From: Anaeromicropila populeti
GTDB lineage: Bacteria > Bacillota > Clostridia > Lachnospirales > Lachnospiraceae
Assembly (NCBI RefSeq): GCF_900112775.1
Contig: NZ_FOYZ01000002.1
Location: 248,001 to 312,000 of the forward strand
Length of the DNA stretch: 64,000 bases
Direction: 5' to 3'
The notes under the pieces are model-generated. The model worked only from the letters and a program-made list of their open reading frames with translations, ran no database searches and was not told the DNA's origin. Positions 1 through 9,383 of the stretch are shown one piece after another (positions within the stretch are counted from its first letter, which is position 1; every line of letters begins with the position of its first letter). A program made the position numbers and the translations under genes.

Positions 1-404
1 AACAAAGCAATAATTTCAGAAGAGGTCGTGGACACGGTTCAGGAAATGGTAAAACTGCCGGTAAAGGCCACAAAGGTCAAAAGGCACGTTCAGGAGCTCC
101 TAGACCAGGTTTTGAAGGTGGACAGATGCCTTTATATAGAAGACTTCCTAAGAGAGGCTTCACAAATAGAAACACAAAAGAAATTATTGGAATTAACGTT
201 GATGTATTAAATAGATTTGAAGATGGTGCTGAAGTTACGGTGAAAAGCTTAATGGAAATCGGCATTATCAAAAATCCAAAGGATGGAGTTAAGATTCTGG
301 GAAATGGGGAATTAACTAAGAAGCTTGATGTAAAAGTAAATGCTTTTAGTGCATCTGCAGTAGAAAAAATTCAAGCACTTGGTGGAAAAGCTGAGGTGAT
401 TTAG
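1..404 (+). CDS. rplO: 50S ribosomal protein L15 (5' partial)
   Basis: Large-subunit protein L15, cut by the window edge. The frame is open from base 3 with no start inside the window. The visible part begins in the Gly/Arg/Lys-rich rRNA-binding extension ([20 protein letters not shown]) and continues through the [12 protein letters not shown] segment to the C-terminal domain ending in KAEVI. secY begins 3 bases after its stop, the usual rplO-secY order of the bacterial spc operon. Identity is certain; only the first residues are missing. Confidence 0.97.
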   Translation, partial: QSNNFRRGRGHGSGNGKTAGKGHKGQKARSGAPRPGFEGGQMPLYRRLPKRGFTNRNTKEIIGINVDVLNRFEDGAEVTVKSLMEIGIIKNPKDGVKILGNGELTKKLDVKVNAFSASAVEKIQALGGKAEVI

Positions 405-407
405 GGG

Positions 408-1757
408 ATGTTTAAGACGGTCCGAAACGCTCTAAAGGTTAAAGATATCAGAAATAAGTTAATTTATACTTTTGTAGCTTTAGTTATCGTGAGAATTGGC
501 TGCCAGCTTCCTGTACCTGGTGTGGACAGGGATTATGTAGCTAGTTTCTTTGCGCAACAATTCGGTACTAGTGGAACAGCAATGGGCTTTTTTGATGCAA
601 TGACTGGTGGTTCTTTTACCACCATGTCAATTTTTGCATTGAATATTACGCCATACATTACTTCTTCCATCATTATGCAATTGTTAACAATAGCGATTCC
701 TAAGCTGGAAGAAATGCAAAAAGATGGAGAAGACGGAAGAAAGAAAATAGCCGAGTTTACTCGTTATTTGACAATTGGTTTATCAATTGTAGAGAGTTTA
801 GCAATGGTAATCGGTTTTGGTAACCAAGGTTACTTAGAAGGTGGAATCACTTTTACAAATGTCCTTGTTGTAGTTGTAGCCATGACTGCTGGTTCAGCAT
901 TTTTAATGTGGTTAGGTGAGCAAATTACAGAAAAGGGAGTTGGAAATGGTATTTCCATTATCTTATTAATTAATATCATATCAAGAATTCCTCAAGATAT
1001 GATAACTTTATACAATCAGTTTATCAAGAATGCTACAGTTGCAAATGCAGTAATTTCTGGAGTGGTTATTATCGGTGTTATCGTGGCAATGGTTGCATTT
1101 ATTGTTGTATTATCAGGTGGTGAAAGAAGAATACCTGTTCAGTATGCAAAAAAAGTGCAAGGTAGAAAAATGGTAGGCGGACAGTCTACTAATATTCCAT
1201 TAAAAGTTAATACTGCTGGTGTTATTCCAGTAATTTTTGCGGGTTCCTTGTTGTCAACTCCAATTATTATAGCAAAATTTGCCTCAGTGGATCCTGCATC
1301 TGGAGCAGGAGCAACTCTTATTCAGAAGTTATTAAAGATTTGTAGTCAAAATGCGTGGTTAAACTTCAAAAATTTTGGTGAATTTAAGTATTCATTAGGA
1401 TTAGTAGTTTATATTATATTAGTAATATTCTTTGCATATTTTTATACTTCCATTACTTTTAATCCAATTGAAGTGTCTAATAATATGAAGAAACAAGGTG
1501 GGTTTATTCCTGGTATTCGTCCTGGAAAGCCAACTACTGATTATTTAACAAAAGTGTTAAACTATATCATTTTCATTGGTGCTGTAGGCTTAACAATTGT
1601 TGCAGTAGTACCTATTTTCTGTCAGGGAGTATTTGGCGCAGATGTATCTTTCAGTGGAACATCATTAATCATTATTGTTGGTGTTGTACTTGAAACAATG
1701 AAACAAATCGAATCTCAAATGCTTGTACGTCACTACAAAGGCTTCTTGAATGACTAA
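408..1757 (+). CDS. secY: preprotein translocase subunit SecY
   Basis: Central channel subunit of the SecYEG translocon in the cytoplasmic membrane. The 449-residue length and about ten hydrophobic helices are typical. Family signatures visible are the LPVPGVD stretch after TM1, the plug-proximal FALNITPYITSSIIMQLL segment, the GERRIPVQYAKK loop, and the IRPGKPTTDYL cytoplasmic loop used for ribosome and SecA binding. It lies 3 bases after rplO and is followed by adk, as in many Firmicutes spc operons, so translational coupling to rplO is likely. Confidence 0.98.
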   Translation: MFKTVRNALKVKDIRNKLIYTFVALVIVRIGCQLPVPGVDRDYVASFFAQQFGTSGTAMGFFDAMTGGSFTTMSIFALNITPYITSSIIMQLLTIAIPKLEEMQKDGEDGRKKIAEFTRYLTIGLSIVESLAMVIGFGNQGYLEGGITFTNVLVVVVAMTAGSAFLMWLGEQITEKGVGNGISIILLINIISRIPQDMITLYNQFIKNATVANAVISGVVIIGVIVAMVAFIVVLSGGERRIPVQYAKKVQGRKMVGGQSTNIPLKVNTAGVIPVIFAGSLLSTPIIIAKFASVDPASGAGATLIQKLLKICSQNAWLNFKNFGEFKYSLGLVVYIILVIFFAYFYTSITFNPIEVSNNMKKQGGFIPGIRPGKPTTDYLTKVLNYIIFIGAVGLTIVAVVPIFCQGVFGADVSFSGTSLIIIVGVVLETMKQIESQMLVRHYKGFLND

Positions 1758-1853
1758 TAAGATAAGCTTTATGTTTTAGCTGTAGTGAAAACTACAGCTA
1801 AAAGTTTTTGTAAAGTAAGTTATGTAAGATTTGAAATCGGAGGTAAATATTTT

Positions 1854-2498
1854 ATGAAAATAATAATGTTAGGCGCACCTGGTGCTGGAAAAGGGACACA
1901 GGCAAAAAAAATAGCTGATAAGTATAATATTCCACATATATCTACAGGTGATATTTTTAGAGCAAATATTAAAAACGGAACAGAATTAGGCATAAAAGCA
2001 AAGACGTTTATGGACCAGGGGTTATTGGTGCCAGATGAATTAGTAGTAGATTTAGTGGTAGACAGAGTAGCTCAAGATGATGCGAAAAATGGATATGTTT
2101 TAGATGGTTTTCCACGTACCATTCCACAAGCAGAGGCATTAGATAAGGCATTAGCAGCAATAGGTGAAAAAGTAGATTTTGCAATTAATGTAGAAGTGCC
2201 AGATGAAAACATTGTAAATAGAATGGCTGGACGCCGGGCATGCTTAAATTGCGGCGGTACTTATCATATTGTGCATATTCCTACAAAAGTGGAGGGAATC
2301 TGTGATGCATGTGGAGGGACTCTTGTATTAAGAGAGGATGACAAACCAGAAACAGTTCAGAAGCGTCTTACAGTATACCATGAACAGACACAGCCACTTA
2401 TTGACTATTATACAGTAAAAGGTATTTTAGTAGAAGTAGATGGAACCAAGGATATGTCAGAAGTGTTTGAAGCAATTGTAAAGGTTTTAGGTGAGTAA
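1854..2498 (+). CDS. adk: adenylate kinase, zinc-LID type
   Basis: Converts ATP + AMP to 2 ADP in the cytosol. The ATG at 1854 follows a GGAGG ribosome-binding site and gives a 214-residue protein starting [16 protein letters not shown], the P-loop; an upstream in-frame start at 1785 would add 23 residues with no family support. The AMP-binding [10 protein letters not shown] segment is present. The LID carries a zinc-type four-cysteine arrangement (CLNC...CDAC), usual in Gram-positives. map begins 3 bases downstream. Confidence 0.97.
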   Translation: MKIIMLGAPGAGKGTQAKKIADKYNIPHISTGDIFRANIKNGTELGIKAKTFMDQGLLVPDELVVDLVVDRVAQDDAKNGYVLDGFPRTIPQAEALDKALAAIGEKVDFAINVEVPDENIVNRMAGRRACLNCGGTYHIVHIPTKVEGICDACGGTLVLREDDKPETVQKRLTVYHEQTQPLIDYYTVKGILVEVDGTKDMSEVFEAIVKVLGE

Positions 2499-2501
2499 AG
2501 T

Positions 2502-3257
2502 ATGTCAGTGACAATTAAAACTGAAAAAGAAATAGAACTGATGAGAGAGGCTGGGAAAATTCTGGCTATTGTGCATGATGAGTTGGAAAAATTTTTAAGA
2601 CCTGGTATTTCTACATTAGATATTGACAAGAAGGGCGAAGAAATTATTCGCAGTTATGACTGTATACCTTCTTTCCTTAATTATAATGGATATCCAGCAT
2701 CAATTTGTGTGTCAGTGAACGATGAAGTGGTACATGGCATTCCTGTTGCTGATAGAATTATTCAGGAAGGGGACATCGTAAGTCTGGATGCAGGTGTTAT
2801 TTACAAAGGGTATCATTCAGATGCAGCAAGAACGCATGGTGTAGGTGAAATCAGCCAAGAAGCAAAGCATTTAATGGATGTTACAAAAGAAAGCTTTTTT
2901 CAAGGTATTAAATATGCCAAAGAAGGGAATCATTTACATGATATCTCAAAAGCAATTCAGGATTATGTAGAAGCAAATGGATGTTCCGTGGTAAGAGATC
3001 TGGTAGGGCATGGAATTGGAACAAATCTTCATGAAGAGCCACAAATACCAAATTTTAAGCCAAAGGGACGTGGAATGAAGCTTCAGGCAGGTATGACACT
3101 AGCAATTGAGCCGATGGTTAATGCTGGCGAATACGATGTCTGGTGGCTAGAGGACGACTGGACAGTTGTTACAAAGGACAGTTCGTTATCCGCTCATTAT
3201 GAAAATACAATTCTGATTACTCATGGTGAACCAGAAATTTTATCTATAACGAGGTAA
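2502..3257 (+). CDS. map: methionine aminopeptidase, type I
   Basis: Removes the N-terminal Met from nascent proteins. At 251 residues it is a compact type Ia enzyme. Metal-ligand motifs are visible: the two Asp residues in LDAGVIYKGYHSDAART, the His in VGHGIGTNLHEEP, the Glu in AIEPMVNAGE and the last Glu in HYENTILIT. It lies between adk (3-base gap) and the KOW-domain gene (4-base gap), which is the standard Clostridia arrangement and implies co-transcription. Confidence 0.97.
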   Translation: MSVTIKTEKEIELMREAGKILAIVHDELEKFLRPGISTLDIDKKGEEIIRSYDCIPSFLNYNGYPASICVSVNDEVVHGIPVADRIIQEGDIVSLDAGVIYKGYHSDAARTHGVGEISQEAKHLMDVTKESFFQGIKYAKEGNHLHDISKAIQDYVEANGCSVVRDLVGHGIGTNLHEEPQIPNFKPKGRGMKLQAGMTLAIEPMVNAGEYDVWWLEDDWTVVTKDSSLSAHYENTILITHGEPEILSITR

Positions 3258-3261
3258 TAGG

Positions 3262-3528
3262 ATGGCAGACTTAAAGAGAGGCATGCTTGTACGGTCAAAA
3301 GCTGGACATGACAAAAATGAATTATTTGTAATAATTGAAGTAGTAAATGAATATGTTTATTTAGTTAATGGTAAGCAAAAAACTCTGAGTAAGCCCAAAA
3401 AGAAAAAAGTGCAGCACATACAGATTACAAATTATGTAGATGAAAATATAAATGGGAAGCAGAATGAGGAGCTTAATGATTCATATGTGCGCAAGCTGAT
3501 TAAGAAGTTTGATGCTGGTTGTGAATGA
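3262..3528 (+). CDS. KOW-domain RNA-binding protein (L14e/L27e-like)
   Basis: Small 88-residue protein of the KOW/L14e-like family, found between map and infA in many clostridia. The N-terminus (LKRGMLVRSKAGHDKNELFVI) matches the KOW SH3-like barrel that binds RNA; a basic PKKKKVQHI segment follows. Its role is not well established; position inside a ribosomal operon suggests a ribosome-associated function. It sits 4 bases after map. Confidence 0.85.
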   Translation: MADLKRGMLVRSKAGHDKNELFVIIEVVNEYVYLVNGKQKTLSKPKKKKVQHIQITNYVDENINGKQNEELNDSYVRKLIKKFDAGCE

Positions 3529-3561
3529 AATAGTATGTATGTTTTAGGAGGTAGTTAAGAG

Positions 3562-3780
3562 ATGTCAAAATCTGATGTTGTTGAAATCGAGGGAACTGTA
3601 ATTGAAAAGTTACCAAATGCAATGTTTCAGGTAGAACTTGAAAATGGTCACAGAGTATTAGCTCATATTAGTGGAAAGTTAAGAATGAACTTTATTCGTA
3701 TCCTGCCAGGAGATAAAGTTACATTAGAATTATCTCCATATGATTTAACAAAAGGCAGAATTATTTGGAGAGATAAATAA
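3562..3780 (+). CDS. infA: translation initiation factor IF-1
   Basis: 72-residue S1/OB-fold initiation factor that occupies the ribosomal A site during initiation. The motifs [31 protein letters not shown] and [22 protein letters not shown] are diagnostic, and the length is exact. An AGGAGG ribosome-binding site lies just upstream. It follows the KOW gene and precedes rpmJ, as in other Firmicutes. Confidence 0.98.
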   Translation: MSKSDVVEIEGTVIEKLPNAMFQVELENGHRVLAHISGKLRMNFIRILPGDKVTLELSPYDLTKGRIIWRDK

Positions 3781-3815
3781 GTAGAGAAAAAAATTGCTAG
3801 GATGTAAATTTCTTC

Positions 3816-3844
3816 TTGCATTTATTTTTACGTTATGCTAAAAT
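3816..3844 (+). promoter_or_regulatory. sigma-A-type promoter before rpmJ
   Basis: TTGCAT (3816-3821) and TAAAAT (3839-3844) with a 17-base spacer, in an AT-rich stretch between infA and rpmJ. This would let rpmJ and possibly the downstream rpsM operon be transcribed independently of the spc operon. Confidence 0.55.
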
Positions 3845-3878
3845 AGCAAGTGGACTTTTGCGAAAGGAGAGAATTACG

Positions 3879-3992
3879 ATGAAAGTAAGGTCATCTGTAA
3901 AACCAATTTGTGAAAAATGCAAAATCATTAAAAGAAAAGGAAGCGTTAGAGTAATCTGCGAAAATCCTAGACACAAACAAAGACAAGGCTAA
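3879..3992 (+). CDS. rpmJ: 50S ribosomal protein L36
   Basis: 37-residue zinc-ribbon ribosomal protein starting [21 protein letters not shown] and ending HKQRQG. The zinc ligands are the CEKC pair, a following Cys (VICENPRH) and the His. An AAAGGAGAG ribosome-binding site precedes the ATG. It is an exact family-length match in the usual place between infA and rpsM. Confidence 0.97.
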   Translation: MKVRSSVKPICEKCKIIKRKGSVRVICENPRHKQRQG

Positions 3993-4059
3993 GACAAATC
4001 ATTGTTTATGATTGGATGATTCGTAGATACATTCAATATATAGATAGTCTTGCTTTTTG

Positions 4060-4315
4060 TGTTACAATGCCTTAGGGCACGTATGATTTGCATACGAAGA
4101 GTATTCCATCAGAATACTCGGATGTGATACTGTGAACAGCCTGATTAGCTGACTAAAATATTTTCACCGTCATGAAAAGATTTTAGAGGAATACGCAGGA
4201 AAATGCGATATTCTTTCATGGTTTAAAGCGGCTGATGTAATGGCACGCTCGGATATGTTGTCATTACATTTATAATCAATCAAAACAACTTAATTATTAA
4301 TGGAGGTTAACGTAC
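4060..4315 (+). promoter_or_regulatory. structured 5' leader of the rpsM-rplQ operon
   Basis: The 323-base gap between rpmJ and rpsM has an extended -10 (TG-n-TACAAT, 4060-4068) followed by four helices: CGTATG/CATACG (4080-4096), GAGTATTC/GAATACTC (4099-4119), a long imperfect stem closed by CATGAAA/TTTCATG (4171-4220), and ATGTAATG/CATTACAT (4235-4269). The rpsM ribosome-binding site (TGGAGG) follows. The order rpsM-rpsK-rpsD-rpoA-rplQ matches the E. coli alpha operon, whose leader is bound by S4. A ribosomal-protein autoregulatory leader is inferred, not proven. Confidence 0.5.
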
Positions 4316-4684
4316 ATGGCTCGTATTAATGGTGTAGATTTACCAAGAGAAAAACGTGTAGAAATCGGTCTTACGTATGTATATGGTATCGGTAGAGTGA
4401 GTTCCAACCGTATATTAGCAGAAGCAAACGTTAGTCCTGACACTCGTGTGAAGGATTTGACTGACGAGGAAGTTGCGAAAATTCGTGACGTAATTGATGC
4501 TTCTTATACTGTTGAAGGTGATTTAAGAAGAGAAATTGCGCTTAATATTAAGAGACTTCAGGAAATCGGATGCTATAGAGGAATCCGTCATAGAAAAGGA
4601 CTTCCTGTTCGTGGTCAGAAAACAAAGACAAATGCAAGAACCAGAAAAGGTCCTAAGCGTACTGTTGCTAATAAGAAGAAATAA
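4316..4684 (+). CDS. rpsM: 30S ribosomal protein S13
   Basis: 122-residue small-subunit head protein. It starts [21 protein letters not shown], has the helix-hairpin-helix [11 protein letters not shown] and the basic C-terminal tail [20 protein letters not shown]. First gene of the alpha-type operon. The 110-base gap to rpsK contains a small hairpin (GCGCAGTG/ACTGTGC). Confidence 0.98.
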   Translation: MARINGVDLPREKRVEIGLTYVYGIGRVSSNRILAEANVSPDTRVKDLTDEEVAKIRDVIDASYTVEGDLRREIALNIKRLQEIGCYRGIRHRKGLPVRGQKTKTNARTRKGPKRTVANKKK

Positions 4685-4794
4685 TTCTTAGTTAGTGAAA
4701 TAATGCGCAGTGTATTACTGTGCAATTGATGAAGTTTAAATGATGAAAAATTCAGACAAATAAAATAAATAAAATCCAATAGGAGGGTTTGTCA

Positions 4795-5190
4795 ATGGCT
4801 AAAAAAGTAGCAAAAAAAGTGACTAAAAAACGTGTTAAGAAAAACGTCGATCGCGGACAAGCACATATTCAGTCATCTTTTAATAATACAATCGTTACGC
4901 TGACAGATTCAGAAGGTAATGCTTTATCTTGGGCAAGTGCAGGTGGATTAGGTTTCAGAGGTTCTAGAAAGTCTACCCCATACGCAGCTCAGATGGCAGC
5001 TGAAACAGCAGCAAAGGCAGCAATTCCACACGGTTTAAAATCCGTTGAGGTTATGGTAAAAGGACCAGGTTCAGGAAGAGAAGCAGCTATCCGTGCACTT
5101 CAGGCATGTGGTATTGAGGTTACAAGCATCCGCGACGTAACTCCAGTTCCTCACAATGGCTGTAGACCACCAAAGCGCAGACGTGTATAA
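4795..5190 (+). CDS. rpsK: 30S ribosomal protein S11
   Basis: 131-residue small-subunit platform protein with the signature [14 protein letters not shown] and the C-terminal [18 protein letters not shown]. The ATG at 4795 is 7 bases after AGGAGGG, so it is preferred over an in-frame TTG two codons upstream that overlaps the ribosome-binding site. A lysine-rich N-terminal extension ([16 protein letters not shown]) is typical in Gram-positives. Confidence 0.98.
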   Translation: MAKKVAKKVTKKRVKKNVDRGQAHIQSSFNNTIVTLTDSEGNALSWASAGGLGFRGSRKSTPYAAQMAAETAAKAAIPHGLKSVEVMVKGPGSGREAAIRALQACGIEVTSIRDVTPVPHNGCRPPKRRRV

Positions 5191-5271
5191 TACTGGTGTA
5201 GCAAGAATAGATACGAATTTATTGTAAAGCAATATGATTTGTACAGATATAAAAATCAAGGAAGTCTGACG

Positions 5272-5305
5272 GCAGCGTAACATCGAAGTCGCTGCGCAGT
5301 TCGAT
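5272..5305 (+). promoter_or_regulatory. candidate pseudoknot before rpsD
   Basis: Two interleaved perfect 6-bp helices: GCAGCG (5272-5277) with CGCTGC (5290-5295), and ATCGAA (5282-5287) with TTCGAT (5300-5305). The order 1-2-1'-2' fits an H-type pseudoknot with 4-, 2- and 4-base connections, or two mutually exclusive hairpins. The AGGAGG ribosome-binding site of rpsD starts 17 bases later. S4 is known to bind pseudoknotted leaders in E. coli (alpha operon) and to autoregulate rpsD in B. subtilis, so an S4-responsive element is a reasonable inference. Confidence 0.5.
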
Positions 5306-5335
5306 ATTGTGAATATAAATTAGGAGGTAAATTCG

Positions 5336-5929
5336 ATGGCAATTGATAGAAGTCCAGTTCTTAAAAGATGTAGATCTCTTGGTCTTGACCCAGTTTTTAT
5401 GGGAATTTCAAAGAAATCCAACAGAAATGCCAGAACAGGAAAAAAACAAAGTGAGTATGGTCTTCAGTTAAAAGAAAAACAAAAGGCAAAATTTATTTAT
5501 GGAGTATTAGAGAAACCTTTTAGAAATAACTTTGCAAGAGCTCAGAAAATGAAATTTGGTACAACTGGTGAAAACTTAATGATTCTTCTTGAGTTAAGAT
5601 TAGATAACGTAATGTACAGATTAGGTTATGCAAGAACTAGAAGAGAAGCAAGACAAATTGTAGATCATAAGCATGTATTAGTAAATGGTAAACAAGTTAA
5701 CATTCCATCTTACACAGTAAAAGTTGGAGATGTTATTGAGATAAAAGAAAAGCACAAATCAGCTCAAAGATATAAAGATATCCTTGAAATGACAGACAGC
5801 AAAGTAGTACCAGCATGGTTAGATGCTGATCATGCAAATTTATCTGGTACTGTAAAGGAAATTCCTACAAGAGAACAAATTGATGTTCCTGTAAATGAAA
5901 TGCTTATCGTCGAGTTATATAGTAAGTAA
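5336..5929 (+). CDS. rpsD: 30S ribosomal protein S4
   Basis: 197-residue primary 16S rRNA-binding protein and general ribosomal repressor. The S4 RNA-binding domain is clear: [20 protein letters not shown] followed by [19 protein letters not shown]. This is the short form lacking the zinc cysteines of some S4 proteins. AGGAGG lies 8 bases before the ATG. It lies between rpsK and rpoA; the 145-base gap in front holds the candidate pseudoknot. Confidence 0.98.
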   Translation: MAIDRSPVLKRCRSLGLDPVFMGISKKSNRNARTGKKQSEYGLQLKEKQKAKFIYGVLEKPFRNNFARAQKMKFGTTGENLMILLELRLDNVMYRLGYARTRREARQIVDHKHVLVNGKQVNIPSYTVKVGDVIEIKEKHKSAQRYKDILEMTDSKVVPAWLDADHANLSGTVKEIPTREQIDVPVNEMLIVELYSK

Positions 5930-5983
5930 TCTGTGTAACAACGTGATTTTAACAGCATATAAACCCAAAAGGAGGGTCCATTC

Positions 5984-6940
5984 GTGTTTGATTTTGAAAA
6001 ACCCAAAATTGAGATTGCAGAGATTTCTGAAGATAAAAAATACGGACGTTTTGTAGTAGAACCTCTTGAAAGAGGTTATGGTACAACTTTGGGTAATTCT
6101 TTACGAAGAATTATGCTTTCATCCTTGCCTGGTGCAGCAGTCAGTCAAGTAAAGATTGATGGAGTTGTTCATGAGTTCAGTGCAATCCCTGGTGTTAAAG
6201 AAGATATTACTGAAATTATTATGAACATTAAAAGCTTGGCAATCAAAAATACTAGTGAAACAAACGAACCTAAAACCGCATATATAGAGTTTGAAGGGGA
6301 CGGTGTTGTAACTGCTGGTGATATTCAAGTTGATCCAGATATTGAAATACTGAATCCAGATTTGGTAATAGCTACAATAAGCGGAGTGGATAGCAAGTTA
6401 TATATGGAATTAACAATTACAAAGGGAAGGGGTTACATCAGTGCAGACAAGAATAAAAACCCTGACCTACCAATCGGTGTAATACCAGTTGATTCAATAT
6501 ATACTCCAGTTGAACGTGTAAACCTTACTGTGGAAAATACTCGTGTAGGACAAATTACAGACTATGATAAGCTTACTTTAGACGTGTTTACAAATGGTAC
6601 ACTTGAGCCAGATGAAGCAGTTAGTTTAGCTGCTAAAGTGCTCAGTGAACACTTGAATTCCTTTATTGACCTGTCAGAGAATGCAAGAACAGCTGAAATT
6701 ATGGTTGAAAAGGAAGACAATGAAAAAGAAAAAGTACTTGAAATGAACATTGATGAGTTAGAACTTTCTGTACGTTCTTATAACTGCCTGAAAAGAGCAG
6801 GTATTAATACGGTTGAGGAATTAACGAATAGAACTGCGGAAGACATGATGAAAGTTAGAAATCTCGGAAGAAAGTCATTAGAAGAAGTTTTAGCAAAATT
6901 GAAAGAATTAGGTTTACAATTAAACTTAGGTGACGAATAA
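5984..6940 (+). CDS. rpoA: DNA-directed RNA polymerase alpha subunit
   Basis: 318-residue alpha subunit. The N-terminal assembly domain contains [23 protein letters not shown], and the C-terminal domain contains the helix-hairpin-helix part ([34 protein letters not shown]) that contacts UP elements and activators. The start codon is GTG at 5984, after AGGAGG, giving M-F-D-F-E-K-P. Downstream rplQ is 21 bases away. Confidence 0.98.
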   Translation: MFDFEKPKIEIAEISEDKKYGRFVVEPLERGYGTTLGNSLRRIMLSSLPGAAVSQVKIDGVVHEFSAIPGVKEDITEIIMNIKSLAIKNTSETNEPKTAYIEFEGDGVVTAGDIQVDPDIEILNPDLVIATISGVDSKLYMELTITKGRGYISADKNKNPDLPIGVIPVDSIYTPVERVNLTVENTRVGQITDYDKLTLDVFTNGTLEPDEAVSLAAKVLSEHLNSFIDLSENARTAEIMVEKEDNEKEKVLEMNIDELELSVRSYNCLKRAGINTVEELTNRTAEDMMKVRNLGRKSLEEVLAKLKELGLQLNLGDE

Positions 6941-6961
6941 TAAATAGAAGGAGGCACTCAA

Positions 6962-7498
6962 ATGGCAGGCTATAGAAAACTTGGTAGAACATCAAGCCAA
7001 AGAAAAGCTTTGCTTAGAAATCAAGTAACAAATTTGCTTTATAATGGAAAAATTGTTACTACAGAAGCAAAGGCGAAAGAAATTCGTAGAATAGCTGAGA
7101 GTATGATTGCGTTAGCTGTAAAGGAAAAAGATAATTTTGAGACTGTTACAGTTATGACAAAGGTACCTCGTAAGGATAAAGATGGCAAAAGAGTGAAAGA
7201 TACAGTTGATGGAAAGAAAGTAACTGTATATGATGAAGTTGAAAAAGAAATTAAAAAGGATATGCCATCCCGCTTACACGCTAGAAGACAAATGTTAAAA
7301 ACACTTTATGCTGTTACTGAAGTTCCACAGGATAACGCTGGAAGAAAGAAGAACACAAAGAAAGTGGATATGACACAGAAATTGTTTGATGAAATTGCTC
7401 CAAAATATACAAGCCGTAATGGTGGTTATACTAGAATTGTTAAAATTGGACCACGTAAGGGCGATGCAGCAATGGAAGTTCTTATTGAATTAGTATAA
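6962..7498 (+). CDS. rplQ: 50S ribosomal protein L17, long form
   Basis: L17 of 178 residues, against about 115-130 in most bacteria. Both conserved ends are present: [26 protein letters not shown] at the start, and the [23 protein letters not shown] tail. The extra length is a lysine-rich insert around residues 60-115 (about [18 protein letters not shown] through [10 protein letters not shown]). Similar long forms occur in Lachnospiraceae. Last gene of the operon. Confidence 0.97.
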   Translation: MAGYRKLGRTSSQRKALLRNQVTNLLYNGKIVTTEAKAKEIRRIAESMIALAVKEKDNFETVTVMTKVPRKDKDGKRVKDTVDGKKVTVYDEVEKEIKKDMPSRLHARRQMLKTLYAVTEVPQDNAGRKKNTKKVDMTQKLFDEIAPKYTSRNGGYTRIVKIGPRKGDAAMEVLIELV

Positions 7499-7514
7499 TA
7501 AAACATTTATAATG

Positions 7515-7546
7515 GACAGGTGAGGAATATCTTACCTGTCTATTTT
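7515..7546 (+). terminator. weak intrinsic terminator after rplQ
   Basis: Hairpin GACAGGTGAG (7515-7524) / CTTACCTGTC (7531-7540), 6-base loop, followed by TATTTT. The U-tract is interrupted, so read-through into the ECF genes is possible. Confidence 0.6.
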
Positions 7547-7625
7547 AGTATGTCAGCATAATTTGCATTCTGCATGCAAAGGTTTAAGAAAGATTCCTAT
7601 TTAAGAAAAGGATAGGTTGACCAAG

Positions 7626-8507
7626 ATGGATATTGTAAAAACAAAGGAATTAGTATATGAATATATTCGAAAGAGGGAAGACGGGTCGATTGAAGCAGTT
7701 AAGAGAGCGGTCGATGATGTAAATATAACCGTAAAAAAAGGCGATTTTGTTGCTATTTTGGGGCATAATGGTTCTGGAAAATCTACACTTGCAAAGCAAT
7801 TAAATGCTATTTTAGTACCTACAGAGGGAACCATATGGATTGATGGAAAGGATACAAAGGATGAAAGCCTTATCTGGGATATCAGACAGACAGCAGGAAT
7901 GGTATTTCAAAATCCAGATAATCAGATTATTGCTAATGTGGTAGAGGAAGATGTGGGATTTGGACCAGAAAATTTGGGAATACCTACAGAAGAAATTTGG
8001 AAGCGGGTAGACGAAAGTCTAAAGGCCGTTGGAATGACAGAATATCGTTATCATTCACCTAATAGGCTCTCAGGTGGTCAAAAGCAGCGAATTGCTATAG
8101 CTGGGATTCTGGCTATGAAGCCATCTTGCATTGTTTTGGATGAGCCAACAGCCATGTTAGATCCGAATGGAAGAAAGGAAGTATTGCAAGCATTATTAGA
8201 TTTGAATAGGAAAGAAAAAATAACAATTATCTTAATAACTCACTATATGGAAGAAGTAATTCATGCGGATTCGGTTATTATAATGGATAAAGGTAAAGTA
8301 GTAATGGAAGGTACACCAGGACAAATTTTTCAGCAGGTGGAAAAGCTTCAGGAACTACGGTTAAGCGTTCCACAGGTTACAGAACTGGCTTATAGGTTGG
8401 AAAAGGGCGGACTTTTAATAAATAATAAAGCAATTCTCTCTGTGGATGAGCTAATAGAGGAACTTATAAAATGGAAAAAGACATCCCAATGTGTTAATAG
8501 AAAATAG
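7626..8507 (+). CDS. ecfA1: ECF transporter ATPase, EcfA1
   Basis: Energy-coupling-factor ATPase that powers vitamin and metal uptake by shared substrate-binding (S) subunits. Walker A is GHNGSGKST, the signature is RLSGGQKQR, Walker B is CIVLDEPTAMLDP, and the H-loop is LITHYMEE. The ATG at 7626 was chosen; an in-frame TTG at 7617 is an alternative (AAAGGATAGG serves either poorly). It is followed 12 bases later by ecfA2, then ecfT. No S subunit is nearby, so this is a group II (shared) module. Confidence 0.94.
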   Translation: MDIVKTKELVYEYIRKREDGSIEAVKRAVDDVNITVKKGDFVAILGHNGSGKSTLAKQLNAILVPTEGTIWIDGKDTKDESLIWDIRQTAGMVFQNPDNQIIANVVEEDVGFGPENLGIPTEEIWKRVDESLKAVGMTEYRYHSPNRLSGGQKQRIAIAGILAMKPSCIVLDEPTAMLDPNGRKEVLQALLDLNRKEKITIILITHYMEEVIHADSVIIMDKGKVVMEGTPGQIFQQVEKLQELRLSVPQVTELAYRLEKGGLLINNKAILSVDELIEELIKWKKTSQCVNRK

Positions 8508-8519
8508 GATGGTGAAAAA

Positions 8520-9383
8520 ATGTCAATACGTCTAGAACATGTAAATTATGTATATTCTTCTGGAACGGCTTATGAAAAGCATGCCGTAAAGGATTTAAAT
8601 ATTACAATTGAAAGTGGCGAATTTATTGGAATTATTGGGCATACAGGATCAGGAAAATCAACACTGACCCAGTTGTTAAATGGATTAATTAAAGCAACGG
8701 ATGGTCATATCTATTATAATGATAAAAGTATATATGATAAGAAGTTTGATATGCGTCAGCTGAGAGGGCAGGTGGGACTAGTTTTTCAATACCCAGAGCA
8801 TCAGTTATTTGAAACTTCTATTATAAGGGATGTTTCCTTTGGGCCAGCTAATATGGGATTGGCAAAGGATGAAATCGAAAAAAGAGCAAAAATGGCACTG
8901 ATGCAAGTTGGAATAGGAGAAGATTTATTTGAAGCCTCTCCTTTTGAACTTTCAGGTGGACAGCGGAGAAGAGCCGCTATAGCTGGCGTGCTGGCAATGG
9001 AGCCGTCTTATTTAATTTTAGATGAACCTACAGCTGGGCTAGACCCTAAGGGAAGGGAAGAGATTCTTGAATTAATAAGATGGCTGCATGAGACAAGGCA
9101 TATTACAGTACTGCTTGTGTCTCATAGCATGGAGGATGTTGCAGAATATGTGAATCGAATTATTGTGATGAATCATGGTCAGATAGCTTTTGATGGAGTA
9201 CCCAAGGAAGTATTTAAGAATTACAGGGAGTTAGAAAAGATTGGACTTGCTGCTCCTCAGGTTACTTATGTGATGAACCAGTTAAAAGATAACGGGTTTC
9301 AGGTTGAAACGGATGCAGTAACGGTAGAGGAAGCTTATGAGGCAATCAAGGTTTGGGCAAGGAAAGAGGGGGTGATATTATAA
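8520..9383 (+). CDS. ecfA2: ECF transporter ATPase, EcfA2
   Basis: Second ATPase of the ECF module, 287 residues. Walker A is GHTGSGKSTL, the Q-loop region is VFQYPEHQLFE, the signature is ELSGGQRRR, Walker B is YLILDEPTAGLDP. It would form a heterodimer with EcfA1 that engages coupling helices of EcfT. It overlaps or abuts ecfT at its 3' end. Confidence 0.95.
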   Translation: MSIRLEHVNYVYSSGTAYEKHAVKDLNITIESGEFIGIIGHTGSGKSTLTQLLNGLIKATDGHIYYNDKSIYDKKFDMRQLRGQVGLVFQYPEHQLFETSIIRDVSFGPANMGLAKDEIEKRAKMALMQVGIGEDLFEASPFELSGGQRRRAAIAGVLAMEPSYLILDEPTAGLDPKGREEILELIRWLHETRHITVLLVSHSMEDVAEYVNRIIVMNHGQIAFDGVPKEVFKNYRELEKIGLAAPQVTYVMNQLKDNGFQVETDAVTVEEAYEAIKVWARKEGVIL

